DNA of 64,000 bases from Roseococcus sp. SYP-B2431 (GTDB taxonomy: Bacteria; Pseudomonadota; Alphaproteobacteria; Acetobacterales; Acetobacteraceae), in assembly GCF_004336745.1 (NCBI RefSeq), contig NZ_SJXD01000011.1:1178001-1242000 (forward strand), in the 5' to 3' direction. Of the stretch, positions 25,677 through 34,334 are shown one piece after another (the stretch's first letter is position 1; every line of letters begins with the position of its first letter). A program made the translations under genes and the position numbers. Under the pieces are notes generated by a model. The model was not told where the DNA came from. It was given only the letters and a program-made list of their open reading frames with translations, and made no database searches.

Positions 25677-26884
25677 GCGGAGTGGACTTCCTCGACCGGC
25701 GCGACGTTGTCGCCCTGCAGGAAGGTCCGGATCCCCCTCAGCGCCTGGCGGATGCGATGATTGTTCTCGACCATGGCGATGCGGACATGGCCGTCGCCGT
25801 GCTCGCCGAAGCCGATGCCCGGCGCGACGGCGACCTTGGCCTTCTCCAGCAGCAGCTTGGAGAAGCCGACCGAGCCGAGATGGCGGAACCTCTCCGGGAT
25901 CGGCGCCCAGAGGAACATCGAGGCCTCCGGCGAGGGCACGTCCCAGCCGGCCTGCTGCAGGCCCCTCACCAGCACCTCCCGGCGGTCACGGTAGAGCTCG
26001 CGCATCTCGGCCACGCAGTCCTGCGGGCCGTTGAGCGCGGCGGCGGCGGCCACCTGGATGGGCGTGAAGGCGCCGTAGTCGAGATACGACTTCACCCGCG
26101 CCAGCGCCGAGATCAGCCGCGGATTGCCGGCGGCGAAGCCCATGCGCCAGCCGGGCATGTTGTAGGTCTTGGAGAGGCTGGTGAACTCGACCGTGCAGTC
26201 CATCGCGCCGGGGATTTCGAGCACGGAGGGCGGGGGGGTCGTGCCGAAGTACAGCTCGGCATAGGCAAGGTCGCTGAGGATGAAGAGATCGTGCTGCAGC
26301 GCGATCTTCACCAGCTCCTTGTAGAATTCGCGGCTCGCCAGCAGGGCCGTCGGGTTCGAGGGGAAATTCACGATGAGGGCGGTGGGCTTCGGCACCGAAT
26401 GCTTCACGGCCCGCACGATCGCCTCGAGCATGGCGTCGTCGGGCGTATAGGGGATGAAGCGCGCCGAGGCGCCGGCGATGATGAAGCCGAACTGATGGAT
26501 CGGATAGGACGGGTTGGGCACCAGGATGGTGTCGCCGGGGCTGCTGATGGCCTGGGCGAGATTGGCCAGCCCCTCCTTGGAGCCGAGCGTCGCGACCACC
26601 TCGGTCTCGGGATCCAGCTTCACGCCGAAGCGGTTGGCGTAGTAGCCGGCGAGCGCGCGGCGCAGGCCGGGAATGCCCTTCGACATGGAGTAGCGATGCG
26701 TGCGCGGGTCCTGCACGGCCTCGATCATCTTGGCGACGATATGCGGCGGCGTGGGGCTGTCCGGATTGCCCATGCCCAGGTCCACGATGTCCTCCGCATT
26801 CGCGCGTGCCTTGGCCTTGGCCGTGTTCACCTCGGCGAAGACATAGGGCGGCAGGCGACGGATGCGGTGGAACTCTTCGGCCAT
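25673..26884 (-). CDS. PLP-dependent aminotransferase (LL-diaminopimelate/AlaC type)
   Basis: A 403-aa class I/II aminotransferase. The PLP lysine lies in FTSLSKTYNMPGWRMGFAAG near residue 235; NFPSNPTALLA and LSDLAYAELYFG are the cofactor-binding stretches. The sequence type is that of LL-diaminopimelate aminotransferase-like or AlaC glutamate-pyruvate enzymes, which are hard to separate. In this operon context (directly before hom) a role in aspartate-family or alanine metabolism is likely. ATG 26884 has GGGAGGG upstream. Confidence 0.9.
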   Translation of the reverse strand: MAEEFHRIRRLPPYVFAEVNTAKAKARANAEDIVDLGMGNPDSPTPPHIVAKMIEAVQDPRTHRYSMSKGIPGLRRALAGYYANRFGVKLDPETEVVATLGSKEGLANLAQAISSPGDTILVPNPSYPIHQFGFIIAGASARFIPYTPDDAMLEAIVRAVKHSVPKPTALIVNFPSNPTALLASREFYKELVKIALQHDLFILSDLAYAELYFGTTPPPSVLEIPGAMDCTVEFTSLSKTYNMPGWRMGFAAGNPRLISALARVKSYLDYGAFTPIQVAAAAALNGPQDCVAEMRELYRDRREVLVRGLQQAGWDVPSPEASMFLWAPIPERFRHLGSVGFSKLLLEKAKVAVAPGIGFGEHGDGHVRIAMVENNHRIRQALRGIRTFLQGDNVAPVEEVHSA

Positions 26885-26937
26885 GATGGCCCTCCCGGGA
26901 CGAAACGAAGGCCGCGCGTTGTAGAACGGTCGTCGTG

Positions 26938-26954
26938 GCCACGCAAAGCGTGGC
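26938..26954 (-). terminator. Small stem-loop behind the proline-rich lipoprotein gene
   Basis: GCCACGC and GCGTGGC pair (7 bp) around AAA, about 34 nt after the lipoprotein stop on the minus strand. No T-run follows, so this is a weak terminator candidate. Confidence 0.3.
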
Positions 26955-26987
26955 TGAGGACCGCGCCGCCGGCCGCGGCCCTCGTCG

Positions 26988-27659
26988 CTAACGCGGCGGC
27001 GCCGGGGCGAGCAGGTCCGGCGAAGGCAGCGCCGGCACCTCCGTGGGCGCGAGCTGCTCGACGGAGGGCGCGCGCGACGGTGGGGCGGGTGCGAGCAGGT
27101 CGGGCGTGGGCAGCGCCGGCACCGCGCCGGGCGCGAGGCGCTCGGGCGTCAGCAGCTCCGGCGGCCGCGCGGTCGGATCGGCGGCGGCCGGCGCCGGTTG
27201 CGCGCGGCGGGGGGCCACCCAGGGGATCGCTGGGGCGGCGGCCAGGGTCGGCGGGCCCGGCGGGCGCGCCGGGATCGGCGGATGGCCGGGCGCTTCGGGG
27301 GCGGTCAGCGGATCGGCCTGCCGGCTCACCGGCACCTCTGTGGTGGAGGCCTCGCGTTCCCGCTCGAGGCGGCGGGTCAGCGCATCGCGCGAGGCGGAAT
27401 CGGGGCGCTCCGGAATGGGCGGGACAGAGGCCAGGTTGGGCAGCGGCCGGTCCATGCCCGGCGGTGGCAGCCGCGAGGCAAGGGCGGCGCCCGACATGTC
27501 GCGCCCCAGCGCGCGCGGGTCGATCTGCCCGGGGACCGCGCAGCCCGCGAGGCAGGCCCCCAGCGGCAGCCCCAGCAGGAACAGCCGGGCGATTGCGAGC
27601 GGCCGCGCTTGATCCGGGGCGGGGCGCTCACTACCCTTTAGCGCAACAGTTCGGGCCAT
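26988..27659 (-). CDS. Proline-rich lipoprotein with an internal repeat
   Basis: A 223-aa predicted lipoprotein, unrecognised. The leader has an unusually long charged stretch, then the hydrophobic LAIARLFLLGLPLG and lipobox LAGC (Cys-40), with an alternative Cys-36. The mature part is dominated by Pro and Ala and is probably extended and disordered. It ends with two near-identical 18-residue units (LAPGAVPALPTPDLLAP and LAPTEVPALPSPDLLAP). Likely a periplasmic-facing spacer or wall-spanning element; no catalytic domain is visible. Divergent from phaC with a 123-nt gap. Confidence 0.7.
   Translation of the reverse strand: MARTVALKGSERPAPDQARPLAIARLFLLGLPLGACLAGCAVPGQIDPRALGRDMSGAALASRLPPPGMDRPLPNLASVPPIPERPDSASRDALTRRLEREREASTTEVPVSRQADPLTAPEAPGHPPIPARPPGPPTLAAAPAIPWVAPRRAQPAPAAADPTARPPELLTPERLAPGAVPALPTPDLLAPAPPSRAPSVEQLAPTEVPALPSPDLLAPAPPR
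27007..27144 (-). repeat. Tandem coding repeat in the lipoprotein gene
   Basis: Two 54-nt units, 27007-27060 and 27091-27144, are about 80% identical and sit 84 nt (28 codons) apart in frame. They encode the two LAP..VPALP.PDLLAPAPP segments, showing a fairly recent in-frame duplication. Confidence 0.75.
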
Positions 27660-27768
27660 TTTCCTGGTGTGCAGCACGCGGCGTCCTCGAAGGCGTCGGG
27701 TGATTGATAGTCCCGCAGGGCATGGGCGCGAAAGAGAGCACGGTCGTCGAAGGGCGGAACGCAACAGA

Positions 27769-27786
27769 ATGAGCCAGTCCCAATGA
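27769..27786 (+). other. Possible five-codon leader reading frame overlapping the phaC start
   Basis: ATG AGC CAG TCC CAA TGA begins 14 nt before phaC and its TGA overlaps the phaC ATG as ATGA. It could feed ribosomes into phaC, which lacks a good Shine-Dalgarno. It may also be chance. Confidence 0.3.
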
Positions 27787-29600
27787 CGCAGGCCCCGGGC
27801 GGCAAGCCGCCGGATTTCCATCTGCCGGACCCGGCCCTGGTTTCGCGCACCATGGCGGAGGTGGCCGAGCGCGGGCAGCGCATCGTCCAGGACTTCCTCA
27901 AGCGCCAGGTGGACGCCAAGGGCAATCCCGACCCGATGAACATCGGCGCCGCCTTCCTGGAGATGACCGCGAAGCTCATGGCCAATCCCGCCGGGCTGGT
28001 GCAGGCGCAGCTCGGCTTCTGGCAGGATTACCTGACCCTCTGGTCGAACACCGCGCGGCGCATGCTGGGCGAGCCGCATGTCGACGCCGTCATCGAGGAA
28101 GCCAAGGGCGACCGGCGCTTCAAGGACGAGGCGTGGCGGGAGAACGAGGTCTTCGACTTCATCCGCCAGTCCTACCTGCTCTCGGCCCGCTACTTCACCA
28201 GCGCGGTGCATTCGGCCGACGGGCTCGACGCCAAGACGGCGCAGAAGGTGGATTTCTACACGCGGCAGTTCGTCGATGCGATGAGCCCGGCGAACTTCGT
28301 GATGACCAACCCCGAGGTGCTGCGGCGGACGGCGGAGACGGGCGGCACCAACCTGCTCAAGGGCCTGTCGAACCTGCTGTCCGACCTGGAGCGCGGCAAG
28401 GGCAAGCTGCGGATCCGCATGACGGACGACAGCAAGTTCAAGGTCGGCGAGAACATCGCCGTCACGCCCGGGAAGGTCATCTTCCAGACGCCGCTGATGC
28501 AGCTGATCCAGTACAACCCGACGACCGCCAAAGTGCTGAAGCGCCCGTTGGTGATCTTCCCGCCCTGGATCAACAAGTTCTACATCCTCGACCTGCGGCC
28601 GAAGAACAGCTTCATCCGCTGGGCGGTGGACCAGGGCCACACGGTCTTCGTCGCCTCCTGGGTGAACCCGGACGAGACGCTCGCGGAGAAGGGCTTCGAC
28701 GACTACATGAAGGACGGCGTGCTGGCCGCCCTCGGCGCCATCGAGGCCGCGACCGGCGTGCGCGAGGTGAACGCCATCGGCTACTGCCTGGGCGGCACGC
28801 TGCTGGCAACGACGCTCGCCTACATGGCTGCGAAGCGCGACAACCGCATCAAGTCGGCCACCTATTTCGTGACCATGACGGACTTCGAGGAGGCCGGGGA
28901 GCTCGGGGTCTTCATCGACGAGGAGCAGCTCAAGTCCCTCGAGGAGCGGATGGGCAAGCGCGGCTTCCTCGACGGCCGCGAGATGGCGACGACCTTCAAC
29001 ATGCTGCGCGCGAACGACCTCATCTGGTCCTTCGTGGTGAACAACTACCTGCTGGGGCAGGATCCCTTCCCCTTCGACCTGCTCTACTGGAACGACGACA
29101 GCACCCGCATGCCGGCGAAGATGCACAGCTTCTACCTGCGGCGGATGTACCAGGAGAACGACCTGGTGAAGCCGCCCGACGATCCGAACGCGATCGAGTT
29201 GATGGGCACGAAGATCGACCTGCGGAAGATCAAGGTGCCGAGCTACATGATCTCGACGCGAGAGGACCATATCGCGCCCTGGAAGAGCACCTATCGCGCC
29301 ACGCAGGTCTTCTCCGGGCCGGTGCGCTTCGTGCTGGCGGCGTCCGGCCACATCGCGGGCGTCGTGAATCCCCCGGACTCCGGAAAATACAGCCACTGGG
29401 TCCATGAGGAGCTTCCGCCGAGCCCGGACGACTGGTTCGCCGGCGCCACCGAGCTCGCCGGAAGCTGGTGGCCGGACTGGCACCGCTGGGTCTGCGCCAT
29501 CGACCGGACCGAGGTTCCCGCCGGCCAGCCGGGCGACGGCAAGCTCACGCCGATCGAGGACGCGCCGGGGAGCTATGTGCGCGTGATGGCGATGGACTGA
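27783..29600 (+). CDS. phaC: Class I poly(3-hydroxyalkanoate) synthase
   Basis: A 605-aa cytoplasmic enzyme that polymerises (R)-3-hydroxyacyl-CoA into storage polyester on granule surfaces. The lipase-like box GYCLGG places the nucleophile Cys-335. Downstream, STREDHIAPW carries the catalytic Asp region and AASGHIAGVVNPP the catalytic His. The N-terminal domain (FWQDYLTLW, DRRFKDEAWREN) is typical of class I, which needs no PhaE or PhaR. phaA and phaB are not in view; a depolymerase gene is at 49.7 kb. Standing alone, divergent from the lipoprotein; a hairpin repeat follows the stop. Confidence 0.96.
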   Translation: MTQAPGGKPPDFHLPDPALVSRTMAEVAERGQRIVQDFLKRQVDAKGNPDPMNIGAAFLEMTAKLMANPAGLVQAQLGFWQDYLTLWSNTARRMLGEPHVDAVIEEAKGDRRFKDEAWRENEVFDFIRQSYLLSARYFTSAVHSADGLDAKTAQKVDFYTRQFVDAMSPANFVMTNPEVLRRTAETGGTNLLKGLSNLLSDLERGKGKLRIRMTDDSKFKVGENIAVTPGKVIFQTPLMQLIQYNPTTAKVLKRPLVIFPPWINKFYILDLRPKNSFIRWAVDQGHTVFVASWVNPDETLAEKGFDDYMKDGVLAALGAIEAATGVREVNAIGYCLGGTLLATTLAYMAAKRDNRIKSATYFVTMTDFEEAGELGVFIDEEQLKSLEERMGKRGFLDGREMATTFNMLRANDLIWSFVVNNYLLGQDPFPFDLLYWNDDSTRMPAKMHSFYLRRMYQENDLVKPPDDPNAIELMGTKIDLRKIKVPSYMISTREDHIAPWKSTYRATQVFSGPVRFVLAASGHIAGVVNPPDSGKYSHWVHEELPPSPDDWFAGATELAGSWWPDWHRWVCAIDRTEVPAGQPGDGKLTPIEDAPGSYVRVMAMD

Positions 29601-29631
29601 AGCGAGGCTCGGCCGTCGAAGAACGGAGCCG

Positions 29632-29736
29632 CTAAAGCAGATCCCGATCATGCTGCTTCGCATGATCGGGTGAAGATGCTCGAAAAACACAAGTTAGAGC
29701 TTTGAAGTGAGCCTACTCGAACGGAAAAAGCTCTAA
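29632..29736 (+). repeat. Two-hairpin intergenic repeat, copy A
   Basis: Between the phaC and lipoprotein stops. The first hairpin is CCCGATCATGC/GCATGATCGGG (11 bp, 6-nt loop, 29643-29670). The second is TTAGAGCTTT/AAAGCTCTAA (10 bp, 29694-29736) around a 23-nt loop. The second hairpin and its loop match copy B at 36.7 kb, with paired changes in the stem. Lying between convergent genes, it may also end both transcripts. Confidence 0.75.
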
Positions 29737-30362
29737 CGCCCCACGCCGCCCGTCAGGCCCGGCGTGGTGATCGCCGCGTCGATGAATTCCGAGGCGACCC
29801 GCCGGTTGGTCCTGCCCTCGGCCAGGAGGCGCGCGGCCTCGTCGCGGATGGCCGGAATCGCGAGCGCCGCGTCCGGGAAGGGGCCGGGCTCACGCAGGCG
29901 GCTGAGCACCGGACGGTCCGTGTCGCGGAAATCCGGACCGGTGAGGGCCGCGCGCGCCGCGGCCGTGTCCCCGCGCATCACCGCGCGGGCGGCGGCGAGA
30001 AGCGCCGGCACGACCGTTTCGGACCGCGCATCCGGCGCGATGGCCAGGGCCTGCCGGCCCTCCTGAACCGCGCGCTGCAGGCCGAAGAGGTAGGAATCGG
30101 GCAAGGTGGAAAGCCGCCCGCCCGGCCGCGCCTCGCCCCCCAGCCATTCCAGCCGCGCGACGGCCAGCGCGGTCTCGGCCGGACGGCCCTCGAGGCCGCC
30201 GCCCCCCCGGTCGAAGTCGGCCGCGGCGCGATCCAGGATGGCGAAAAGCGGTTGGGCAACCAGCCCGCCGGCGAGTTCCACGGGCGGTTCCGGCGGCGGC
30301 GGCCGCGTCATCTCCGCGCAGGCGGAAAGGGCCAGCAGCCCCGCCAGCAGCCGCGCCCTCAC
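29733..30362 (-). CDS. Tandem paralogous lipoprotein 1 (most diverged)
   Basis: A 209-aa predicted lipoprotein. GTG 30362 overlaps the upstream paralog's stop as GTGA. Signal: VRARLLAGLLALSAC with the lipobox Cys at residue 15, then a PPPPEPP linker. The body keeps the family's ARLEWLGG, GLQRAVQEGRQALAIAP and PVLSRLREPGPFPDAALAIP stretches. It lacks the GAGDPT motif of its neighbours and is about 20 residues longer. Last of three coupled copies; its end touches repeat copy A. Function unknown. Membership is judged by eye from spacing and motifs. Confidence 0.75.
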   Translation of the reverse strand: MRARLLAGLLALSACAEMTRPPPPEPPVELAGGLVAQPLFAILDRAAADFDRGGGGLEGRPAETALAVARLEWLGGEARPGGRLSTLPDSYLFGLQRAVQEGRQALAIAPDARSETVVPALLAAARAVMRGDTAAARAALTGPDFRDTDRPVLSRLREPGPFPDAALAIPAIRDEAARLLAEGRTNRRVASEFIDAAITTPGLTGGVGR

Positions 30363-30925
30363 AGCCGGCGACGGCCGACGGGCAGGTTGCCCTCGAACTG
30401 GATGCGCGCTGCGGCATTGGCAGCCTGCGCCGTCAGCGGCAGCGGCGGCAAGGCACCAAGGCGCGCGAGCACGGCCTCCCCGCCGGGCGGAATGAGGCCG
30501 GCCGGCAGCGCGGCAGCGGCAGCCGCGCGATCTTCGGCGCGCATGGCGCGCCAGACGGCGTAGAGCCGGTCGACGAGCGGCTGGGCGGGCAGTTCGGCCG
30601 GAATGCCGAGCGCCTGCCGCCATTCCGTGCGCGCCTGGGCCAGGCGTACGGGCAGCAGCGGGTCGCGCTGCTGGAAGCGGGGATCGGAGGGCAGCGAGGC
30701 GGCCATGAACTCCATATCCGCGATCGCCCGGGCCGCATCGCCCGGACGGCCGGCCAGCATGGAGGGGTTGGCGAAGGCATAGGCCGCGCGGGACACGGCG
30801 GCGCTGGTCGGGTCGCCCGCGCCTTCGATCGAATCCCGCGGCAGCCGCGCGGTTTCCGGCGTGCCGAGCCCCTCGGCGGCACATCCCGCGAGGGCCGGCA
30901 CCAGAAGAAGGGCCCGGCGCCGCAT
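30359..30925 (-). CDS. Tandem paralogous lipoprotein 2
   Basis: A 188-aa predicted lipoprotein, unrecognised outside this group. Short signal MRRRALLLVPALAGC with lipobox Cys at residue 15. Family motifs follow in order: LPRDSIEGAGDPTSAAVSRA, ADMEFMAASLPSDPRF, RLAQARTEWRQALGIPA, PLVDRLYAVWRAMRAE, LPAGLIPPGG, and AVLARLGALPPLPLTAQAAN. All-helical, no membrane segments after the lipid anchor. ATG shares a base with the upstream paralog's stop (TGATG), so copies 3, 2 and 1 are translated as a chain. Confidence 0.78.
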   Translation of the reverse strand: MRRRALLLVPALAGCAAEGLGTPETARLPRDSIEGAGDPTSAAVSRAAYAFANPSMLAGRPGDAARAIADMEFMAASLPSDPRFQQRDPLLPVRLAQARTEWRQALGIPAELPAQPLVDRLYAVWRAMRAEDRAAAAAALPAGLIPPGGEAVLARLGALPPLPLTAQAANAAARIQFEGNLPVGRRRL

Positions 30926-31488
30926 CACAGCACCCGCGTCGGGGTCAGGGTCCGCAATGCCTGCTGGGCCGTCGCCGCAGCCGCGGCGGTGTTCGGCAGG
31001 TTCGGCAAAGCGGCCAGCTGGGCGAGCGTCGCCGCGCCCCCGCGGCGGAAGAGGGCCGGCGGCAAGGCCGCAGCGGCCGCGTCCCGCTGTCCCGCATCGA
31101 GGGCCCGGCCTGCCATGTAGAGCGAATCGATGACGGCCTGCGGGGACGCATCCGGCGCGATGTCGAGCGCGCCGCGCCATTCCCGGCGCGCGGTGGCCAG
31201 CTGCGGCACCAGCGTCGGCGAGGCATTCGCGAAATTGGCGTCGGACGGCAGGGCGACGGCCAGATACTCCATCTGCGCGATCCCGCGCGCCGCCGCGGCC
31301 GGCTGACCCGCCGCCGGCGTCCGGTCCCCGAATACGGCGGAGGTCGAAAGGACGGCCCCGCGCGTCGGATCGCCTGCACCGACCACCGCATCCCGCGGCA
31401 GCGCGACGAACTCGCCCGGAGATGCCGTCAGGAAGGGGCCGGAGCAGGCCGCCAGCAAGGGCAGAGCCAGCAGCAGGGAACGCTTCAT
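30925..31488 (-). CDS. Tandem paralogous lipoprotein 3
   Basis: A 187-aa predicted lipoprotein. ATG 31488 has GAGGA about 9 nt upstream; signal MKRSLLLALPLLAAC with lipobox Cys-15. Motifs parallel copy 2: LPRDAVVGAGDPTRGAVLST, AQMEYLAVALPSDANF, QLATARREWRGALDIAP, PQAVIDSLYMAGRALDAG, LPPALFRRGG, ATLAQLAALPNLPNTAAAAA. First of the three coupled copies. The 91-nt space upstream separates it from copy 4 and may hold a promoter. Function unknown. Confidence 0.78.
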   Translation of the reverse strand: MKRSLLLALPLLAACSGPFLTASPGEFVALPRDAVVGAGDPTRGAVLSTSAVFGDRTPAAGQPAAAARGIAQMEYLAVALPSDANFANASPTLVPQLATARREWRGALDIAPDASPQAVIDSLYMAGRALDAGQRDAAAAALPPALFRRGGAATLAQLAALPNLPNTAAAAATAQQALRTLTPTRVL

Positions 31489-31579
31489 GCAATTCATCCT
31501 CACAAAGCCGGCTCGCTACGAACGGGCTGACTTCAATGACTTAGCAGGATTTTCGGCGAAAACCACCCGAATGGGAAGC

Positions 31580-32158
31580 TCAGGGGTGAGCGCCGCCGCC
31601 GCCACCGCCGCTGCTGCCCGGGCCGCCGCCGGTGTAGCGCTCCGCATCGATGCGGTGGAGCTCGCGTTCCATCATCGCGGTGGCGATCCGAGTAGCCGGC
31701 AGTTCAGCCGGCGCGGACAGGCTCGCCAGCGTGAGGGAAGGCCGCGTGAAGACGGCTGGCGACAGGGCCGGCGGATTGCCGAGCTCCAGCGACCGCGAGG
31801 CGACCAATAGCCCGTCCACCACCGCCTGGGGCGGTGCCGTGGGCGCGATGCCGAGGGCCGTGTGCAGCTCGCTGCGCGCGGCTTCCAGCGCCGGGCCTGT
31901 GGTGGGGGCATATTCGGCCCAGCGCCAGTCCCAACGGTAATCGGTGGCGAGGAACTCGACGAGGGCCGCGGCCCGCGCGCGCTCGGCCGGCGAGCTGGCG
32001 CGGTTGAAGACATAGGCGGAGCTGAGGATCGCCGAGCGCATCGGATCCTGCGCCGCTGTGACGACGTCCGGCGGCAGGCGCGCGCTGGGCGGGAGGGGGC
32101 CGGTGGCGCAGGCGGCCAGCGGCGCCAGGAGCAGGGCGGCTTTGACGGCGTTCCTCAT
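31580..32158 (-). CDS. Tandem paralogous lipoprotein 4
   Basis: A 192-aa predicted lipoprotein: signal MRNAVKAALLLAPLAAC, lipobox Cys-17. It shares LPPDVVTAAQDPMRSAILSS, ALVEFLATDYRWDWRW (in place of MEYLAVALPSD), ALEAARSELHTALGIAP, PQAVVDGLLVASRSLELG and LTLASLSAPAELPATRIATA with its neighbours. The C-terminus is a glycine-serine tail (GGGPGSSGGGGGGAHP) the others lack. It lies 38 nt after the gamma carbonic anhydrase gene, so it may be read from the argC promoter. Function unknown. Confidence 0.78.
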   Translation of the reverse strand: MRNAVKAALLLAPLAACATGPLPPSARLPPDVVTAAQDPMRSAILSSAYVFNRASSPAERARAAALVEFLATDYRWDWRWAEYAPTTGPALEAARSELHTALGIAPTAPPQAVVDGLLVASRSLELGNPPALSPAVFTRPSLTLASLSAPAELPATRIATAMMERELHRIDAERYTGGGPGSSGGGGGGAHP

Positions 32159-32196
32159 GACGGGGAATTTACAGGGTGGCGCCCTGCCATCTCAAG

Positions 32197-32742
32197 TTAC
32201 GAAGTGGAACGCGGCGAGGCCCCGAGGGAGGACCGGTGGCGCTCGGCCAGTTCCACATAATGCGGCGCGGTCGTGTCGAAGCCCGCGCGCTGCTCGGGCG
32301 TGAGCACGCGCACGAGCTTGGCCGGATTGCCCATCCAGAGCTCCAGCGCCGGCACGCGCTTGCCCGGCGGCAGCACGGAGCCGGCGGCCAGCACGCCGCC
32401 TTCCTCGACCACGGCGCCGTCCAGCACGGTCGCGCCCATGCCGACGAAGGCCCGGTTCGCGAGGGTGCAGGCGTGGATGATGGCGGCGTGGCCGACCGTC
32501 ACATCGTCGCCGATGATGGTCGGGTAGCTGCCCGAGTTCACGTGGATGATCGTGCCGTCCTGGATGTTCGTGCGCGCGCCGATGCGGATGTGGTTGGAGT
32601 CGCCGCGCAGCACGCAGTGGTACCAGATGTTGGAAAGCTCGCCGATCTCGACATCGCCGATGACGGCCGCCGTCGGCGCCACCCAGGCGCGGGGGTGGAT
32701 GACGGGAAGCTTGCCCTCGAAGGGGAAGAGAGGTCCGTTCAT
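32197..32742 (-). CDS. Gamma carbonic anhydrase family protein
   Basis: A 181-aa left-handed beta-helix protein made of hexapeptide repeats ([38 protein letters not shown]). Histidines in WYHCVLRGD and [10 protein letters not shown] correspond to the zinc ligands of gamma-class enzymes. Family members include YrdA, PaaY and CaiE, whose hydration activity varies, so CO2 hydration is likely but not assured. Its ATG overlaps the argC stop by 4 nt. Confidence 0.9.
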   Translation of the reverse strand: MNGPLFPFEGKLPVIHPRAWVAPTAAVIGDVEIGELSNIWYHCVLRGDSNHIRIGARTNIQDGTIIHVNSGSYPTIIGDDVTVGHAAIIHACTLANRAFVGMGATVLDGAVVEEGGVLAAGSVLPPGKRVPALELWMGNPAKLVRVLTPEQRAGFDTTAPHYVELAERHRSSLGASPRSTS

Positions 32743-33701
32743 TCCGCAGCAATCCCCAGCGGCAGCGCCGCATCCACGTCGACGTTCAGCATCAGGCCGA
32801 GGTTCTGCACCGCGGCTCCGGAGGCACCCTTGCCCAGATTGTCCAGCTTGGCCACCAGCACTGCCTGGTTGTGCCTCGCATTCCCGTAGACGCGCAGCTC
32901 CAGCATGTTCGAGCCATTGAGCGCCAGCGGCTCCAGCCGCTGCGCGCCGTCGGCGGGCATCACCCTCACCCAGCCGGACCGCGCGTAGCGGCCGGCCAGC
33001 ACGGCCTCGAGATCGGCGGGCTTCGGCCTGCCGGGCAGCGTGTCCAGGTGGAGCGGGATGCTGACCAGCATGCCCTGGGCGAAGTTGCCGACGCTCGGCA
33101 CGAAGATCGGCCGCACCGTCAGGCCGCTGTAGAGCTGCAGCTCCGGCACGTGCTTGTGCTCGAGCTGCAGGCCGTAGAGGAAGAAGGGCCCGGCCGTCCT
33201 GGTCTCCTCGAACTCCGCGATCATGGCCTTGCCGCCGCCGGTATAGCCGGAGACGGCATTCACCGTGACCGGATGATCGGCGGGGACGATCCCGGCATCG
33301 ACCAGCGGCCGCAGCAGCGCGATGCCGCCGGTCGGGTAACAGCCGGGATTGGCGACGCGCTTGGCCGCGGCGATCTTTTCGGCGTGCCCTTCGGTCAGCT
33401 CGGGGAAGCCGAAGACCCAGTCCGGATCCACCCGGTGCGCCGTGCTGGCGTCGAGCAGCTTCGGCGCGGCCTCGCCCATCTCCTTGGCGATGGCCGCGAC
33501 CTCCTTGGCGCCGGCATCGGGGAGGCAGAGCACGACGGCATCCACCTGCTCCATCAGGCGGCGCTTGGCGGCCGGATCCTTGCGATCCGCATCGGCGATC
33601 GAGCGGAGGTCGATCCGCGGATGGTTCGCGAGGCGGGCGCGGATCTGCAGGCCCGTCGTGCCGCTTTCGCCGTCGATGAAGATGCTTGGGTTCCTGGCCA
33701 T
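32739..33701 (-). CDS. argC: N-acetyl-gamma-glutamyl-phosphate reductase, type 2
   Basis: A 320-aa NADPH-dependent enzyme of arginine synthesis reducing N-acetylglutamyl phosphate to the semialdehyde. [18 protein letters not shown] at the start and the short length mark the type 2 form. The catalytic cysteine is Cys-121 in [14 protein letters not shown] 33701 has GGAGG in close reach. Follows rplM-rpsI on the same strand but after a strong terminator, so it is likely transcribed from its own promoter at about 33702-33750. Coupled to gamma carbonic anhydrase. Confidence 0.95.
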   Translation of the reverse strand: MARNPSIFIDGESGTTGLQIRARLANHPRIDLRSIADADRKDPAAKRRLMEQVDAVVLCLPDAGAKEVAAIAKEMGEAAPKLLDASTAHRVDPDWVFGFPELTEGHAEKIAAAKRVANPGCYPTGGIALLRPLVDAGIVPADHPVTVNAVSGYTGGGKAMIAEFEETRTAGPFFLYGLQLEHKHVPELQLYSGLTVRPIFVPSVGNFAQGMLVSIPLHLDTLPGRPKPADLEAVLAGRYARSGWVRVMPADGAQRLEPLALNGSNMLELRVYGNARHNQAVLVAKLDNLGKGASGAAVQNLGLMLNVDVDAALPLGIAAE

Positions 33702-33749
33702 GGGGCCCTCCTGTTGCGACGAGTCTGAACCAGAACAATCGAAAAAACA

Positions 33750-33781
33750 AAAGGGGCGGGTCCTTGCGGACCCGCCCCTTT
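33750..33781 (-). terminator. Intrinsic terminator of rplM-rpsI
   Basis: Read on the minus strand, a perfect 14-bp stem (AAAGGGGCGGGTCC and complement, loop of 4 nt) is followed by a T-rich tail (TTTTGTTTTTTC). It lies 45 nt after the rpsI stop and before argC. The best intrinsic terminator in the window. Confidence 0.92.
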
Positions 33782-33826
33782 CGGATAGCCGGCATGCAGG
33801 CCGGGCGTGAGCCCGGTCCGCAGGGC

Positions 33827-34330
33827 TCAGCGCTTGGAGAACTGGAAGGAACGTCGGGCCTTGGCCTTGCCGTACTTCTTGCGCTCGACCGCACGCGGGT
33901 CGCGCGTCAGGAAGCCGGCCTTCTTCAGGATGCTGCGCAGTTCCGGCTCGTAGTTCACGAGCGCGCGGCTGATGCCGTGGCGCACCGCGCCGGCCTGGCC
34001 CGAGAGCCCGCCGCCGGCAACCGTCGCGACCACGTCGAAGCTCTGGTAGCGGTCGGCCACCAGGAAGGGCTGAGCGATCAGCATGCGCAGGACCGGGCGC
34101 GCGAAGTACTTCGTGGCCGGCTTGTCGTTGATGGTGAAGTTGCCCTTGCCCGGCATCACCCACACGCGGGCGACGGATTCCTTGCGGCCGCCCGTGGCAT
34201 AGGCGCGGCCCTGGGCATCACGCTTCGGCGCGACGGGAGCGGCGGAAGGCTCGGCGCCGGCCGCAATGGGCGTGCCCTGCACCAGGTTCTTGAGGTCGGC
34301 GAGGGAGTTCGCCGTGGTCTGCTCGCTCAT
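33827..34330 (-). CDS. rpsI: Ribosomal protein S9 (uS9)
   Basis: A 167-aa small-subunit protein. The conserved core is [20 protein letters not shown], then FNPL-equivalent [36 protein letters not shown], and the basic tail [17 protein letters not shown] that reaches the P-site tRNA. A 35-residue Ala/Pro-rich N-terminal extension, as in many Alphaproteobacteria, precedes the core. Starts 4 nt after the rplM stop. Terminated at 33750-33781. Confidence 0.97.
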   Translation of the reverse strand: MSEQTTANSLADLKNLVQGTPIAAGAEPSAAPVAPKRDAQGRAYATGGRKESVARVWVMPGKGNFTINDKPATKYFARPVLRMLIAQPFLVADRYQSFDVVATVAGGGLSGQAGAVRHGISRALVNYEPELRSILKKAGFLTRDPRAVERKKYGKAKARRSFQFSKR

Positions 34331-34334
34331 GGAA

